The notes beneath the pieces are model-generated. The model saw only the letters and a program-made list of their open reading frames with translations. It ran no database searches and had not been told where the DNA came from. Positions 1-6,998 of a stretch of DNA of 19,095 bases are shown here, piece after piece; the first letter of the stretch is position 1; every line of letters begins with the position of its first letter. This stretch comes from CAZBWE01 sp964495465 (GTDB lineage: Bacteria; Planctomycetota; Phycisphaerae; Sedimentisphaerales; Anaerobacaceae): positions 1 through 19,095 of the forward strand of contig CAZBWE010000046.1 in NCBI GenBank assembly GCA_964495465.1, given 5' to 3'. The translations under genes and the position numbers were made by a program.

Positions 1-4
1 CTAA

Positions 5-553
5 TCAGTTATTTCCACTCCGTGAGGAATTAGCTTTTTGATGTTCTTTCGAATACTCCCAAAGTGATTTTTCCACCATTCTTATGGGCAATTTGTATCT
101 TCTTGAAATCGCATTTATTGCCTTACAGAATTTCTGCCAGAAAGCAAAATTATAGTTTGAAGGTTGATCCCAACCTAAAGACCATATAACTCGAAAATCC
201 ATTATCGGATATTTCAAAGGGAAGGCGAAATGTAAAATAGTAGAGGCCACCGGCCAAGAGACACCTTTCAGTGTCAGTAAAGATTTTATCTTTGCCTTTT
301 CGCTTTCTGTTCTAAGGGAAAACTCAGTAATTTCTTTTACTGTCAAAGCATCGTTTTCCTTACTTTTATAATGCCTTGTTGGCCTCTTCAATTTCCACTC
401 CCCGATTTTGACTAACTCCTCTTTCCTCAAATATCTTTGTTTTTGTAACACCCGCTTCATTTCCCTTTCAACTTTTTCATCATCAGTGCTTCTGTATCGC
501 TTATCATATGCAGCCGCATACTTCAGAATATTCTCTTTTTTAATATTCATCAT
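5..553 (-). CDS. HhH-GPD-like hypothetical protein
   Basis: A 182-residue soluble protein with no signal peptide. The N-terminal half is very rich in Lys, Arg and Glu. Residues about 88-125 look like a helix-hairpin-helix segment of the DNA-glycosylase type: a Leu-x-Gly-Val turn (LLTLKGVSW), then an Ala-Ser-x-Ile-Leu helix, a Pro-rich turn and a conserved Asp (YPIMDFRVIW). The same order occurs in a broad family of uncharacterised HhH-GPD-related proteins. The Asp may match the catalytic Asp of HhH-GPD glycosylases, but the protein is short and no iron-sulfur Cys cluster is present, so enzymatic activity is unproven. Two consecutive ATG codons (551-553 and 548-550) are possible starts; an AAGAAG purine run lies about 8 bases upstream. 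It lies 42 bases downstream of aroDE on the same strand and could be read through from it. Real gene likely; function uncertain. Confidence 0.65.
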   Translation of the reverse strand: MMNIKKENILKYAAAYDKRYRSTDDEKVEREMKRVLQKQRYLRKEELVKIGEWKLKRPTRHYKSKENDALTVKEITEFSLRTESEKAKIKSLLTLKGVSWPVASTILHFAFPLKYPIMDFRVIWSLGWDQPSNYNFAFWQKFCKAINAISRRYKLPIRMVEKSLWEYSKEHQKANSSRSGNN

Positions 554-595
554 TTTTATAACTTCTTAGATGATATAGAATAATTTACAAAAAAC

Positions 596-2266
596 TCACT
601 TTTTAAGTTCATTACAAACGGTCTTTCGCATAAGTTTTGCGTTGGCGTCTTTGCCGGTAAAGAGTTTGAATTGTGCCATCCCCTGGTTGACGAACATCGA
701 CAAGCCGTCAATCCTTTTTAATCTTTTTTTCTTTGCCTGTTTTAATAATAGCGTCTCCGCCGGATTATAAACCGTATCGAAAACCGCCATACCCTTCTTC
801 AGGTATTCCTCCGGTATCGGAATATTATCTCCTGCCTGCTGTCCTCTGTCTCCTGTCCTCTGTTCTCTGTCTTCTGTCTCCTGCCTCCGCCGTAAGGCGT
901 CCTGTGGACTGTATTCTGTATTCTGTCTCCCGTCTCCTGTCCTTTTCATCCCTATACTTGTGCAGTTGATGATGAGTTTCGCATCTAAATCTTTTAATCC
1001 ATCCAGCCCTGCATACTCACAGCCGAACTCATCAGCCAGATTTTCCGCCCTTTTGATAGTTCGGTTATATATTTTTATTTTTGCGCCTGCATCGCTAAGC
1101 CCCGCCACTATCGCCCTTGCAACGCCCCCTGCCCCGATAACTGCAACCTTCATCCCCTTCAGGTCAGCCCTTTCGATTTTCAGTGTCGAAGTAATCGAAT
1201 CCAGCGCTGCGGCGTAGTCGGTATTATAGCCGGCCAGTTTCTCATCGCCTTTTATAATAATAGTGTTTACCGCCCCGATTTTAGCCGCCAGCGGCTCAAC
1301 ATAACCATACCTCGCCCTAACAAATCTCAGGGCGTTCTCCTTATGTGGAATCGTCACGCTGAAACCGCGAAAGCCAAGCCATTTTCTTACAATGACGTTG
1401 TTCAAAAACAAATCGAATTCAAGCTGCCCGCCTTTTACCAGCAGCGGCAAATACAGCTTGTTCACCTTTTTTTCTGCAAAGCAGGCATTATGAATCGCCG
1501 GACTTAGCGAATGTCCTACGGGGTCTGCTATTACACCGTAAAGTTCCGTCTCAGCATCTATCGAATCGAATCTGTATAATTTTTTCAACTCTCCGATTGT
1601 CAATTGTCCCGGAGCGGTCGCTGTTTTGTCGTCGATGCTGGCGTATGTTAAAAGACAACCCAGCTTTTTTGCGATAATTCTGCTTATTAGCCCCGTCTCT
1701 CCCATACAGAACACAATTCTCTCTCCGCTTGTTTTATGCAGCAAATCGAATGCCTCGAAGCAGTCGTTGATATGATTGGCCGTATAGACGAGTTTAGGTA
1801 TCGCCGCCGGATAGACGGAAGATATATCGCGGTAAAGCTTATTAATATTGGCAAATTTCGTCTCGAAGTTATGTGCCGAAAGAATCAGCCGGCCCTTCGA
1901 AACCTTTGACAATGTCGTGCTGAGTTTTTCCTGACCATCAATAGAGCGGAAATTATCAAATTCTAAATCAACATATTCCGCTCCTGCTTTTAATGCAGCG
2001 TCAAGGACATCGATGCGAAGCCGAAGCGGGTATTCCACTGCACCACCCTGCTGTTTGTCTCTGCACGTTACTATCAGGGGCACTTTTTTCGGCCCGCTGT
2101 TTTTTACCTCCGCAACCAGATTAGTTACTATTTCTACGTTGATCCCTTCGAGGTAATCGCTTCGCAATTCAAGCATTTCAGCACCTGCATCCAGGGCTTT
2201 TTTGATTTGCTTCTTTGCCTCATTCGGATTGTTGGCTGCAATTGGAACCGCTATTTTCGTTATCAT
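596..2266 (-). CDS. aroDE: Bifunctional 3-dehydroquinate dehydratase (type I)/shikimate dehydrogenase, AroDE
   Basis: A cytosolic 556-residue enzyme for steps 3 and 4 of the shikimate pathway: 3-dehydroquinate to 3-dehydroshikimate to shikimate, the second step NADPH-linked. Residues about 1-225 are a type I dehydroquinase barrel with ELRSDYL, the catalytic His in LSAHNFE (H132) and the Schiff-base Lys in PKLVYTANH (K158). Residues about 235-556 are shikimate dehydrogenase: shikimate-binding GHSLSPAIHN, catalytic Lys in SVTIPHKE (K309), GAVNT, the NTDYAA Asp, a Rossmann loop VIGAGGVARA with the NADP-type Asn-Arg-Thr after it, and C-terminal FDTVYNPAET. I chose ATG at 2264-2266 because typical AroD proteins begin at MITKIAVPI; the frame stays open to a TTG at 2317 with unconvincing residues. 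No clear Shine-Dalgarno precedes either. Oddity: residues about 441-480, between CTSIGM and NIPIPEEY, are a low-complexity insert encoded by heptanucleotide repeats. The AroD-AroE fusion is known from plants and Chlamydiae. Confidence 0.95.
   Translation of the reverse strand: MITKIAVPIAANNPNEAKKQIKKALDAGAEMLELRSDYLEGINVEIVTNLVAEVKNSGPKKVPLIVTCRDKQQGGAVEYPLRLRIDVLDAALKAGAEYVDLEFDNFRSIDGQEKLSTTLSKVSKGRLILSAHNFETKFANINKLYRDISSVYPAAIPKLVYTANHINDCFEAFDLLHKTSGERIVFCMGETGLISRIIAKKLGCLLTYASIDDKTATAPGQLTIGELKKLYRFDSIDAETELYGVIADPVGHSLSPAIHNACFAEKKVNKLYLPLLVKGGQLEFDLFLNNVIVRKWLGFRGFSVTIPHKENALRFVRARYGYVEPLAAKIGAVNTIIIKGDEKLAGYNTDYAAALDSITSTLKIERADLKGMKVAVIGAGGVARAIVAGLSDAGAKIKIYNRTIKRAENLADEFGCEYAGLDGLKDLDAKLIINCTSIGMKRTGDGRQNTEYSPQDALRRRQETEDREQRTGDRGQQAGDNIPIPEEYLKKGMAVFDTVYNPAETLLLKQAKKKRLKRIDGLSMFVNQGMAQFKLFTGKDANAKLMRKTVCNELKK
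831..942 (-). repeat. Heptanucleotide repeat array inside aroDE
   Basis: Sixteen 7-base units run without a phase break. On the minus strand they follow a purine-rich NRACAGN pattern such as GGACAGG, AGACAGA and ATACAGA. The two central units form a small hairpin with stem CGCC/GGCG around GTAA (plus strand). Because 7 is not a multiple of 3, the array is read in all three phases and encodes an Arg/Gln/Glu/Asp/Thr/Gly-rich stretch inside the shikimate dehydrogenase domain. The flanks read as ordinary conserved AroE sequence. Heptameric short tandem repeats (STRR) are known in cyanobacteria; these may be analogous. Confidence 0.9.
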
Positions 2267-2355
2267 AATCCAGACATATAGCAGTGGCCAGCCCCAAAAG
2301 CAAGCGTAAAACAACAAAAACCACGTTCTTAATCAGATAAGTCCCATAATATCTA

Positions 2356-2383
2356 TTGACTTTTTGTTCACATCTTATAGAAT
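2356..2383 (+). promoter_or_regulatory. Candidate sigma70-type promoter for the C10 peptidase gene
   Basis: TTGACT (2356-2361) and TAGAAT (2378-2383) are separated by 16 bases, which would give a 5' leader of roughly 90 bases before the ATG at 2479. The same TTGACT-N16 geometry appears ahead of the lipid A-type operon on the minus strand (9072-9099). Sequence-only prediction. Confidence 0.5.
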
Positions 2384-2478
2384 AATATGCAGACATTAAA
2401 TTTTCTGTGAGAGAGCGCACATACAATAAAAGCAGGCGAGAATTAAACGTTAACGTTCAATCATTAAGGAGCAGGAAA

Positions 2479-4437
2479 ATGAATCGTAAGATATTTTTTT
2501 TCTCAATAGTATTATTTTTAATCCAGTTATACAGTAGCACCCTTTGGGCCAGGCCTATGGCAGCGGACGAAGCTAAAATGGCAGTAACCGGCTGGCTTAG
2601 AGTCTATGCTCAGCCGCTCGGTTCGGCTTTGGGCCAGGACGTCGCCGGTGTTGAGACCTTTACTAATGAGGATGGTGAGACGATTTATTATATTGTCTAT
2701 CTTCAGCCATCCGGTTTTGTTATCGTGCCGGCAGACGATTTGATTGAGCCGATTATTGGTTTTGCCGATGATGGGACGTATGACCCCTCACCTGACAATC
2801 CGCTGGGGGCATTAGTGACTAACGACCTCAACGGTCGAATCGCGATGGTTCGCGATATCCAAGCCCTTGAAGCGACCAGCGCAATGGAAGCCGCCCTTGA
2901 GTCTCAGACCAGGTGGAACCAGTTGACTGTTTTTGCCGAGGCACCTGGGGGACCTGCAACAACAAGCCTGCCTTCGGTCGACGACCCTCGTGTCGACCCA
3001 CTGGTGCAAAGTAACTGGGCCCAGACGAAGTGCTGCACATCGCCCAGTCTTAATTGCTATAACTACTATACGCCCAATAACTATCCTTGCGGCTGTGTCG
3101 CTACCGCGATGGCCCAGGTAATGCGCTACCACCAGCACCCTGTATCGCCTGTCTTGTTGTGCTTCCTGATTGAAGTCGACGGTGAACAGCAAGGGTATTG
3201 CATACGCGGTGGTGACGGCTCTGGTGGGCCGTACAACTGGAACGATATGGTACTTGTCCCCAATTGCAGCACAACCCTTGCGCAGCGGCAGGCCATAGGA
3301 GCACTCTGTTCTGATGCCGGTGGCTCCGTACAAATGAGTTACACAAGCAGTAGCTCGTCTGCAAACACGCTCGATGCAAAAGACGCACTAATCGACACCT
3401 TCAAATATGGCAATGCTGTTAAGGGCTACAACTCTGGAAGTAATATCGGAGCAGGGTTAATCGGCATGGTCAATCCGAACCTCGACTGTGGCTTTCCTGC
3501 TCTCCTTGGCATTACCGGCCCTTCAGGTGGACATGCCATTGTGTGCGATGGATACGGCTATAACTCATCAACAATGTACCACCATCTTAATATGGGTTGG
3601 TCGGAAACCGCTAACGATGCCTGGTATAACCTGCCCAATATTACTACTACCAATCCCAATTACACGTTCACATCAGTCTATAAATGCGTTTACAACATCT
3701 ACCCTTACCTGCCTATGTCGGGTAACGAGATTGTCAGTGGACGCATTACCACCCCCGAGGGAGACCCGATTAATAATGCTGAGGTCTGCTTTGAATACAT
3801 GGGTGGGCCTCTCTGGTCCCTCTGGACGAATGAGAGAGGGATATACGCCTATTATGGCTTTATGTGGGATGAGACGTTTTGGGTAAGTGTATTGAAGGAA
3901 GGATACGTTTTCCACAGCAGGGATGTTACGACGGGAAAATCCATTGATCTCAACAACGTGTCGGGAAACCGGTGGGGCGTTGATTTTGTATGTCTCGCAC
4001 CTCAAATTACAAGTATTATGCCAACACACGGGCCGACAGGAACGGATGTAACAATCAAGGGCCAATATTTCTGCGACGCTTCGTACCAGGGAAGTGTTAT
4101 ATTCTCCATTGGCGCCGCGGCTGAGATACTTTCATGGAGTAATACTGAAATTATCTGCCGTGTTCCCGATAGTGCGGCAAGTGGAGATGTGGTAGTTAGG
4201 ACAAGCATTGGCATTGACAGCGATGGCAAATACTTTGATGTTACTTACTTGGGCGACCTTGATGGCGACAGTGATGTTGACCTGGCAGACTTTGCTATAT
4301 TTGCATTGGCCTGGCGGACGACGCCTGGCCAGCCTGGCTGGAACCCCGACTGCGAAATCAGTATTCCTGCTGATAATTATATTGACATACTCGACCTTGC
4401 TGCATTTGTTGATAATTGGTTGGCAGGCGTTGAATAA
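2479..4437 (+). CDS. Secreted C10 (streptopain-type) cysteine peptidase with CnaB-like, IPT/TIG and dockerin-like domains
   Basis: A 652-residue secreted endopeptidase. A signal peptide (MNRKIFFF followed by a hydrophobic stretch, cleavage near LWA|RP) precedes a propeptide of about 120 residues. The C10 peptidase domain (about 165-410) shows the catalytic Cys in CGCVATAMAQVMRYH (C206), the catalytic His in SGGHAIVCDGYG (H352) and the LNMGWSE Asn/Trp motif. A carboxypeptidase-regulatory/CnaB-like domain (about 414-505), an IPT/TIG domain (about 508-590) and a C-terminal dockerin-like calcium domain (592-652, GDLDGDSDVDLADF plus a second half-motif NYIDILDLAAF) follow. The start was set at 2479 because AAGGAGCAGG lies just upstream and the signal peptide begins there, although the frame is open from 2407. 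A single-gene unit: promoter at 2356, terminator at 4469. In planctomycetes dockerin-like tails are common without cellulosomes, so the docking partner is unknown. Confidence 0.9.
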   Translation: MNRKIFFFSIVLFLIQLYSSTLWARPMAADEAKMAVTGWLRVYAQPLGSALGQDVAGVETFTNEDGETIYYIVYLQPSGFVIVPADDLIEPIIGFADDGTYDPSPDNPLGALVTNDLNGRIAMVRDIQALEATSAMEAALESQTRWNQLTVFAEAPGGPATTSLPSVDDPRVDPLVQSNWAQTKCCTSPSLNCYNYYTPNNYPCGCVATAMAQVMRYHQHPVSPVLLCFLIEVDGEQQGYCIRGGDGSGGPYNWNDMVLVPNCSTTLAQRQAIGALCSDAGGSVQMSYTSSSSSANTLDAKDALIDTFKYGNAVKGYNSGSNIGAGLIGMVNPNLDCGFPALLGITGPSGGHAIVCDGYGYNSSTMYHHLNMGWSETANDAWYNLPNITTTNPNYTFTSVYKCVYNIYPYLPMSGNEIVSGRITTPEGDPINNAEVCFEYMGGPLWSLWTNERGIYAYYGFMWDETFWVSVLKEGYVFHSRDVTTGKSIDLNNVSGNRWGVDFVCLAPQITSIMPTHGPTGTDVTIKGQYFCDASYQGSVIFSIGAAAEILSWSNTEIICRVPDSAASGDVVVRTSIGIDSDGKYFDVTYLGDLDGDSDVDLADFAIFALAWRTTPGQPGWNPDCEISIPADNYIDILDLAAFVDNWLAGVE

Positions 4438-4468
4438 GAATTATTGCTTATCTAATCTTGGATAAATG

Positions 4469-4498
4469 GGCTGTAGGCATAAAGCTTACAGCCTTTTT
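4469..4498 (+). terminator. Rho-independent terminator after the C10 peptidase gene
   Basis: GGCTGTA (4469-4475) pairs with TACAGCC (4487-4493). The stem extends inward through GGC/GCT (one G-U pair) to an ATAAA loop, and five T follow directly. Confidence 0.85.
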
Positions 4499-4530
4499 AC
4501 TTACTTGGTCCAGATAAAAGTTTTTCTTGT

Positions 4531-4536
4531 TATAAT
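4531..4536 (+). promoter_or_regulatory. Candidate -10 element for the deacetylase-glycosyltransferase operon
   Basis: A perfect TATAAT lies between the upstream terminator and the first gene, giving a leader of about 70 bases. The only TTG-type -35 candidate (TTGGTC, 4505-4510) is 20 bases away, longer than usual, so this is a weak call. Confidence 0.35.
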
Positions 4537-4612
4537 CGGTTATCGTCTCATATCGTAGTTTTTATAATTTGCAGCTTGATTTAACCATTTTTCCCATATA
4601 AACTTACCTACG

Positions 4613-5473
4613 ATGGACAGGCGAATTATAATAAATGCCGATGATTTCGGCCTGTGTGAAGGAGTAAACAGGGCTGTAGCAGAAGCTCACATAGACGGCA
4701 TTCTAACCAGTGCGACCATAATGACCAACATGCCGGCCGCCGCCAATGCAGTCAAGATAGCAAAGCAGCTGCCCGGTCTTGGCATAGGTGTTCATCTTAA
4801 CCTCACTGAAGGTCCGCTGGTCTCGATGGATACCGATGCCCAGATCTTAGCGGATTCTGACGGCCAACTCGCTCACTCAACTACTGCTCTGTCGTTCTAT
4901 TCTCTTGTCTCACGCCGGTTTAGAAACGCCATAAAAACCGAATTAGCTGCCCAGATACGATGGGTGCTCGAAAGAGATTTACGTCCGACGCATCTGGATT
5001 CGCACAAGCATATCCACAGTTTCCCGGCCATATATCCGCTGGTCTGCGACTTGGCCAGGCAGTTTGAAATCCCCGCTATACGTTTTGCTTACGAGCCGAA
5101 GAGTTTTTCTGATGTTTCGTGGCCGCAATCAACAAAAGCTGGAAGGAAAAAAGCAAGGTTGATTCGTATTATGGCTCGCATAAATCGTATACAGAACACC
5201 GACTTCTTTAAAACCGATATGCTTCTCGGTGTCGCACATACAGGAAATATAAATGCAAGCTTTTTCAGGGCCGTTGCCTCGTATAATAGGGCGACTGTTG
5301 CTGAGATAATGACGCACCCGGGTTTTACTGATGGCCTGGAGAATTGTAAAACTACGCTAATTCAGCAGCGAAAATCCGAATTTGATACGCTTTGCAGTGA
5401 AAAAACCAGGCAGTATTTGACAAAAGCAGGAATAAAATTAGTGCATTATGGACAACTACAAAAATCGGATTAA
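4613..5473 (+). CDS. YdjC/ChbG/HpnK-family carbohydrate deacetylase
   Basis: A 286-residue cytosolic metal-dependent deacetylase that probably removes an N- or O-acetyl group from a sugar or glycolipid. The N-terminal NADDFG carries the metal/catalytic Asp pair (D10, D11); GVHLNLTEG supplies His61; HLDSHKHIHSFP supplies the His cluster at 127-135. The overall pattern, including the late MTHPGFTD motif, fits the YdjC family; members in lipid gene clusters are often labelled hopanoid-associated HpnK, but no hopanoid gene is present here. The ATG at 4613 is the only good start and has a poor Shine-Dalgarno. Its 3' end overlaps the glycosyltransferase gene by 26 bases, so the two are translationally linked. 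By position it may act on the lipid-linked sugar made by its neighbour, as ArnD does in the Arn pathway; this is inference. Confidence 0.85.
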   Translation: MDRRIIINADDFGLCEGVNRAVAEAHIDGILTSATIMTNMPAAANAVKIAKQLPGLGIGVHLNLTEGPLVSMDTDAQILADSDGQLAHSTTALSFYSLVSRRFRNAIKTELAAQIRWVLERDLRPTHLDSHKHIHSFPAIYPLVCDLARQFEIPAIRFAYEPKSFSDVSWPQSTKAGRKKARLIRIMARINRIQNTDFFKTDMLLGVAHTGNINASFFRAVASYNRATVAEIMTHPGFTDGLENCKTTLIQQRKSEFDTLCSEKTRQYLTKAGIKLVHYGQLQKSD

Positions 5474-6449
5474 TGTTGACTGCTCGGTTGCCGTGCCGCT
5501 TTACAATGAAGCTCATTCTGTAAATGAGCTTTACAAACGGCTGACTAAAACTATGAGCGAAACCGCCCTTGCTTATGAGCTCATTTTTATAGACGACGGC
5601 AGCACCGACGACACCCTGCAGAAATTAAAAAAAATCGCCTCCGATGATGAAAAGGTGGTTGTTATCGAGCTTCGCCGAAATTTCGGACAGACCTCTGCCT
5701 TGGCTGCCGGTTTCGATACCGCAAGGGGTCGTATAATAATTTCAATGGATGGAGACCTCCAGCATTGCCCGGAAGATATACCGGATTTTCTCGAAAAGAT
5801 TGAACAAGGTTATGATGTCGTCAGCGGCTGGCGAAAAAACAGAGTGGATAATCTCTTTGCTAGAAGAATTCCTTCGAAAATTGCCAACCTGATTGCCTCA
5901 AAGATAAGTGGAGTGGATATCCACGATTTCGGAACCACGTTCAAAGCTTACAAATGTGAAGTTGTTGGAAACCTGAATCTTTACGGCGATATGCACAGGT
6001 TCATTCCCGCCTTATTGTCCCGCCAGGGAGCTAAAATCATTGAAATACCTATCAAAAACATTGTTCGCCCTAAGGGCTCAAGCAATTATGGAATATCCAG
6101 AACTTTTAGGGTGGTATTCGATTTAATAACAATAAAATTTTTGCTCGGATACATTACAAGACCGCTGCACTTTTTTGGCCGAGCGGCTTTATACTGCATT
6201 CTTGCGGCCGTGTTAATGGCCTGCTATATGTTATTTGACAAATTTGTATATAACGTGCCTATTATGGTAGCTCACGCCCCTCTGGCGAGCTTAGCAGCTT
6301 TACTTTTCCTGATTGGGTCTATATTTGTTGCCGCCGGACTATTAGGTGAGATGATAAGCAGGGTTTATTTTGAGTCCACAAACAAAAAGATATACTCGGT
6401 GCGCAAAGTGTATCATAAGAACAATTTAACGGCGGAGTGTGAAAAATGA
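5448..6449 (+). CDS. GT2 polyprenyl-phosphate glycosyltransferase (ArnC/DPM1-like), membrane-bound
   Basis: A 333-residue family 2 glycosyltransferase expected to transfer a sugar from a nucleotide donor to undecaprenyl phosphate at the cytoplasmic face. The GT-A domain (about 7-230) begins CSVAVPLYNEAHSV, with donor-binding Asp in FIDDGSTDD (D49, D50) and the metal-binding MDGDLQH (D101, D103). Two C-terminal membrane segments (about 240-262 and 273-300) match the ArnC/GtrB/YfdH architecture. It begins inside the preceding deacetylase gene (26-base overlap) and has no strong Shine-Dalgarno of its own, so it probably relies on coupling. It ends overlapping the next gene in an ATGA. Sugar specificity cannot be read from the sequence. 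Confidence 0.9.
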   Translation: MDNYKNRINVDCSVAVPLYNEAHSVNELYKRLTKTMSETALAYELIFIDDGSTDDTLQKLKKIASDDEKVVVIELRRNFGQTSALAAGFDTARGRIIISMDGDLQHCPEDIPDFLEKIEQGYDVVSGWRKNRVDNLFARRIPSKIANLIASKISGVDIHDFGTTFKAYKCEVVGNLNLYGDMHRFIPALLSRQGAKIIEIPIKNIVRPKGSSNYGISRTFRVVFDLITIKFLLGYITRPLHFFGRAALYCILAAVLMACYMLFDKFVYNVPIMVAHAPLASLAALLFLIGSIFVAAGLLGEMISRVYFESTNKKIYSVRKVYHKNNLTAECEK

Positions 6450-6991
6450 GTAAGAAAAAGCGGCCGATAAGCGGTATTGTTATTTTACTGATAATCGCTG
6501 CAGCCATACATTTGCTGTTCCATCATTTTCATATCAATGATTTCCGCGTTATAGAACCGGCAGTGCTTTATACCAGCGGCCAGCCCAGGGGAATGGACTA
6601 TACACGGCTTCTCTACAAATATCACATCACAACAATTGTGAGCATACGTCCGCCTTCGGAACACAAAGACCACAACTGGTACACCGAAGAAATAACCTGG
6701 GCAAGGGACAACAGCGTCAGATATATCGAAATGCCTATCGAAAAAAACAGCTATTTCCCGGATGAAAAAACCCAGGATGACTTTATCGCTATAATGTCAG
6801 ATAAAGACAATCTTCCCGTCCTTCTGCATGGCGGCCGAAACGATGAAAGAGTAGCTATGCTGGTTGCTGTTTGGCTGCGAAGAAGTCAGGGATATACGGC
6901 TGAACACACTGCTGAAATAATTAAAAAAATTATCGAAGACCGTAAATTAACTAAAGATGAGATTAGTTTTACAAACCATTTAGTCCGGTAG
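6446..6991 (+). CDS. Membrane-anchored dual-specificity-phosphatase-like protein lacking the catalytic Cys
   Basis: A 181-residue protein with one N-terminal membrane helix (about 9-27) and an extracytoplasmic or membrane-facing domain resembling the dual-specificity/tyrosine phosphatase fold: FRVIEPAVLYTSGQP at the start, TTIVSIRPP, then a degenerate P-loop. The canonical HCX5R signature is here H128-G129-GRNDE-R135, so His, spacing and Arg are kept but the nucleophilic Cys is Gly (codon GGC, one base from TGC). Either it is a pseudophosphatase that binds but does not hydrolyse phosphate, or the base is a sequence error or recent mutation. It starts in a 4-base ATGA overlap with the glycosyltransferase and has CGGAG upstream. 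It ends 7 bases before the convergent ArnT-like gene. A role in lipid-phosphate or exopolysaccharide control is only suggested by context. Confidence 0.75.
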   Translation: MSKKKRPISGIVILLIIAAAIHLLFHHFHINDFRVIEPAVLYTSGQPRGMDYTRLLYKYHITTIVSIRPPSEHKDHNWYTEEITWARDNSVRYIEMPIEKNSYFPDEKTQDDFIAIMSDKDNLPVLLHGGRNDERVAMLVAVWLRRSQGYTAEHTAEIIKKIIEDRKLTKDEISFTNHLVR

Positions 6992-6998
6992 AATTGTT

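Noticed and set aside
733..969. 78-codon plus-strand frame rich in Leu, Ser and Cys repeats
   Set aside because: It is the reverse reading of the heptanucleotide array in aroDE, not an independent gene.
2267..2317. N-terminal extension of AroDE from a TTG codon
   Set aside because: The extra 17 residues are hydrophobic and unlike AroD; MITKIAVPI is the usual beginning. The stretch is better read as part of the divergent intergenic region.
2407..2478. Longer start for the C10 peptidase
   Set aside because: The 24 extra residues are charged and precede a normal signal peptide; AAGGAGCAGG supports 2479.
2812..3333. Long antisense frame of 173 codons within the C10 peptidase gene
   Set aside because: Composition follows the opposite-strand codon pattern, no recognisable motifs and no ribosome binding site; the sense gene is unambiguous.
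6992..6998. Bidirectional terminator between the convergent envelope operons
   Set aside because: Only 7 bases separate the genes and no hairpin with a T tract is visible there.
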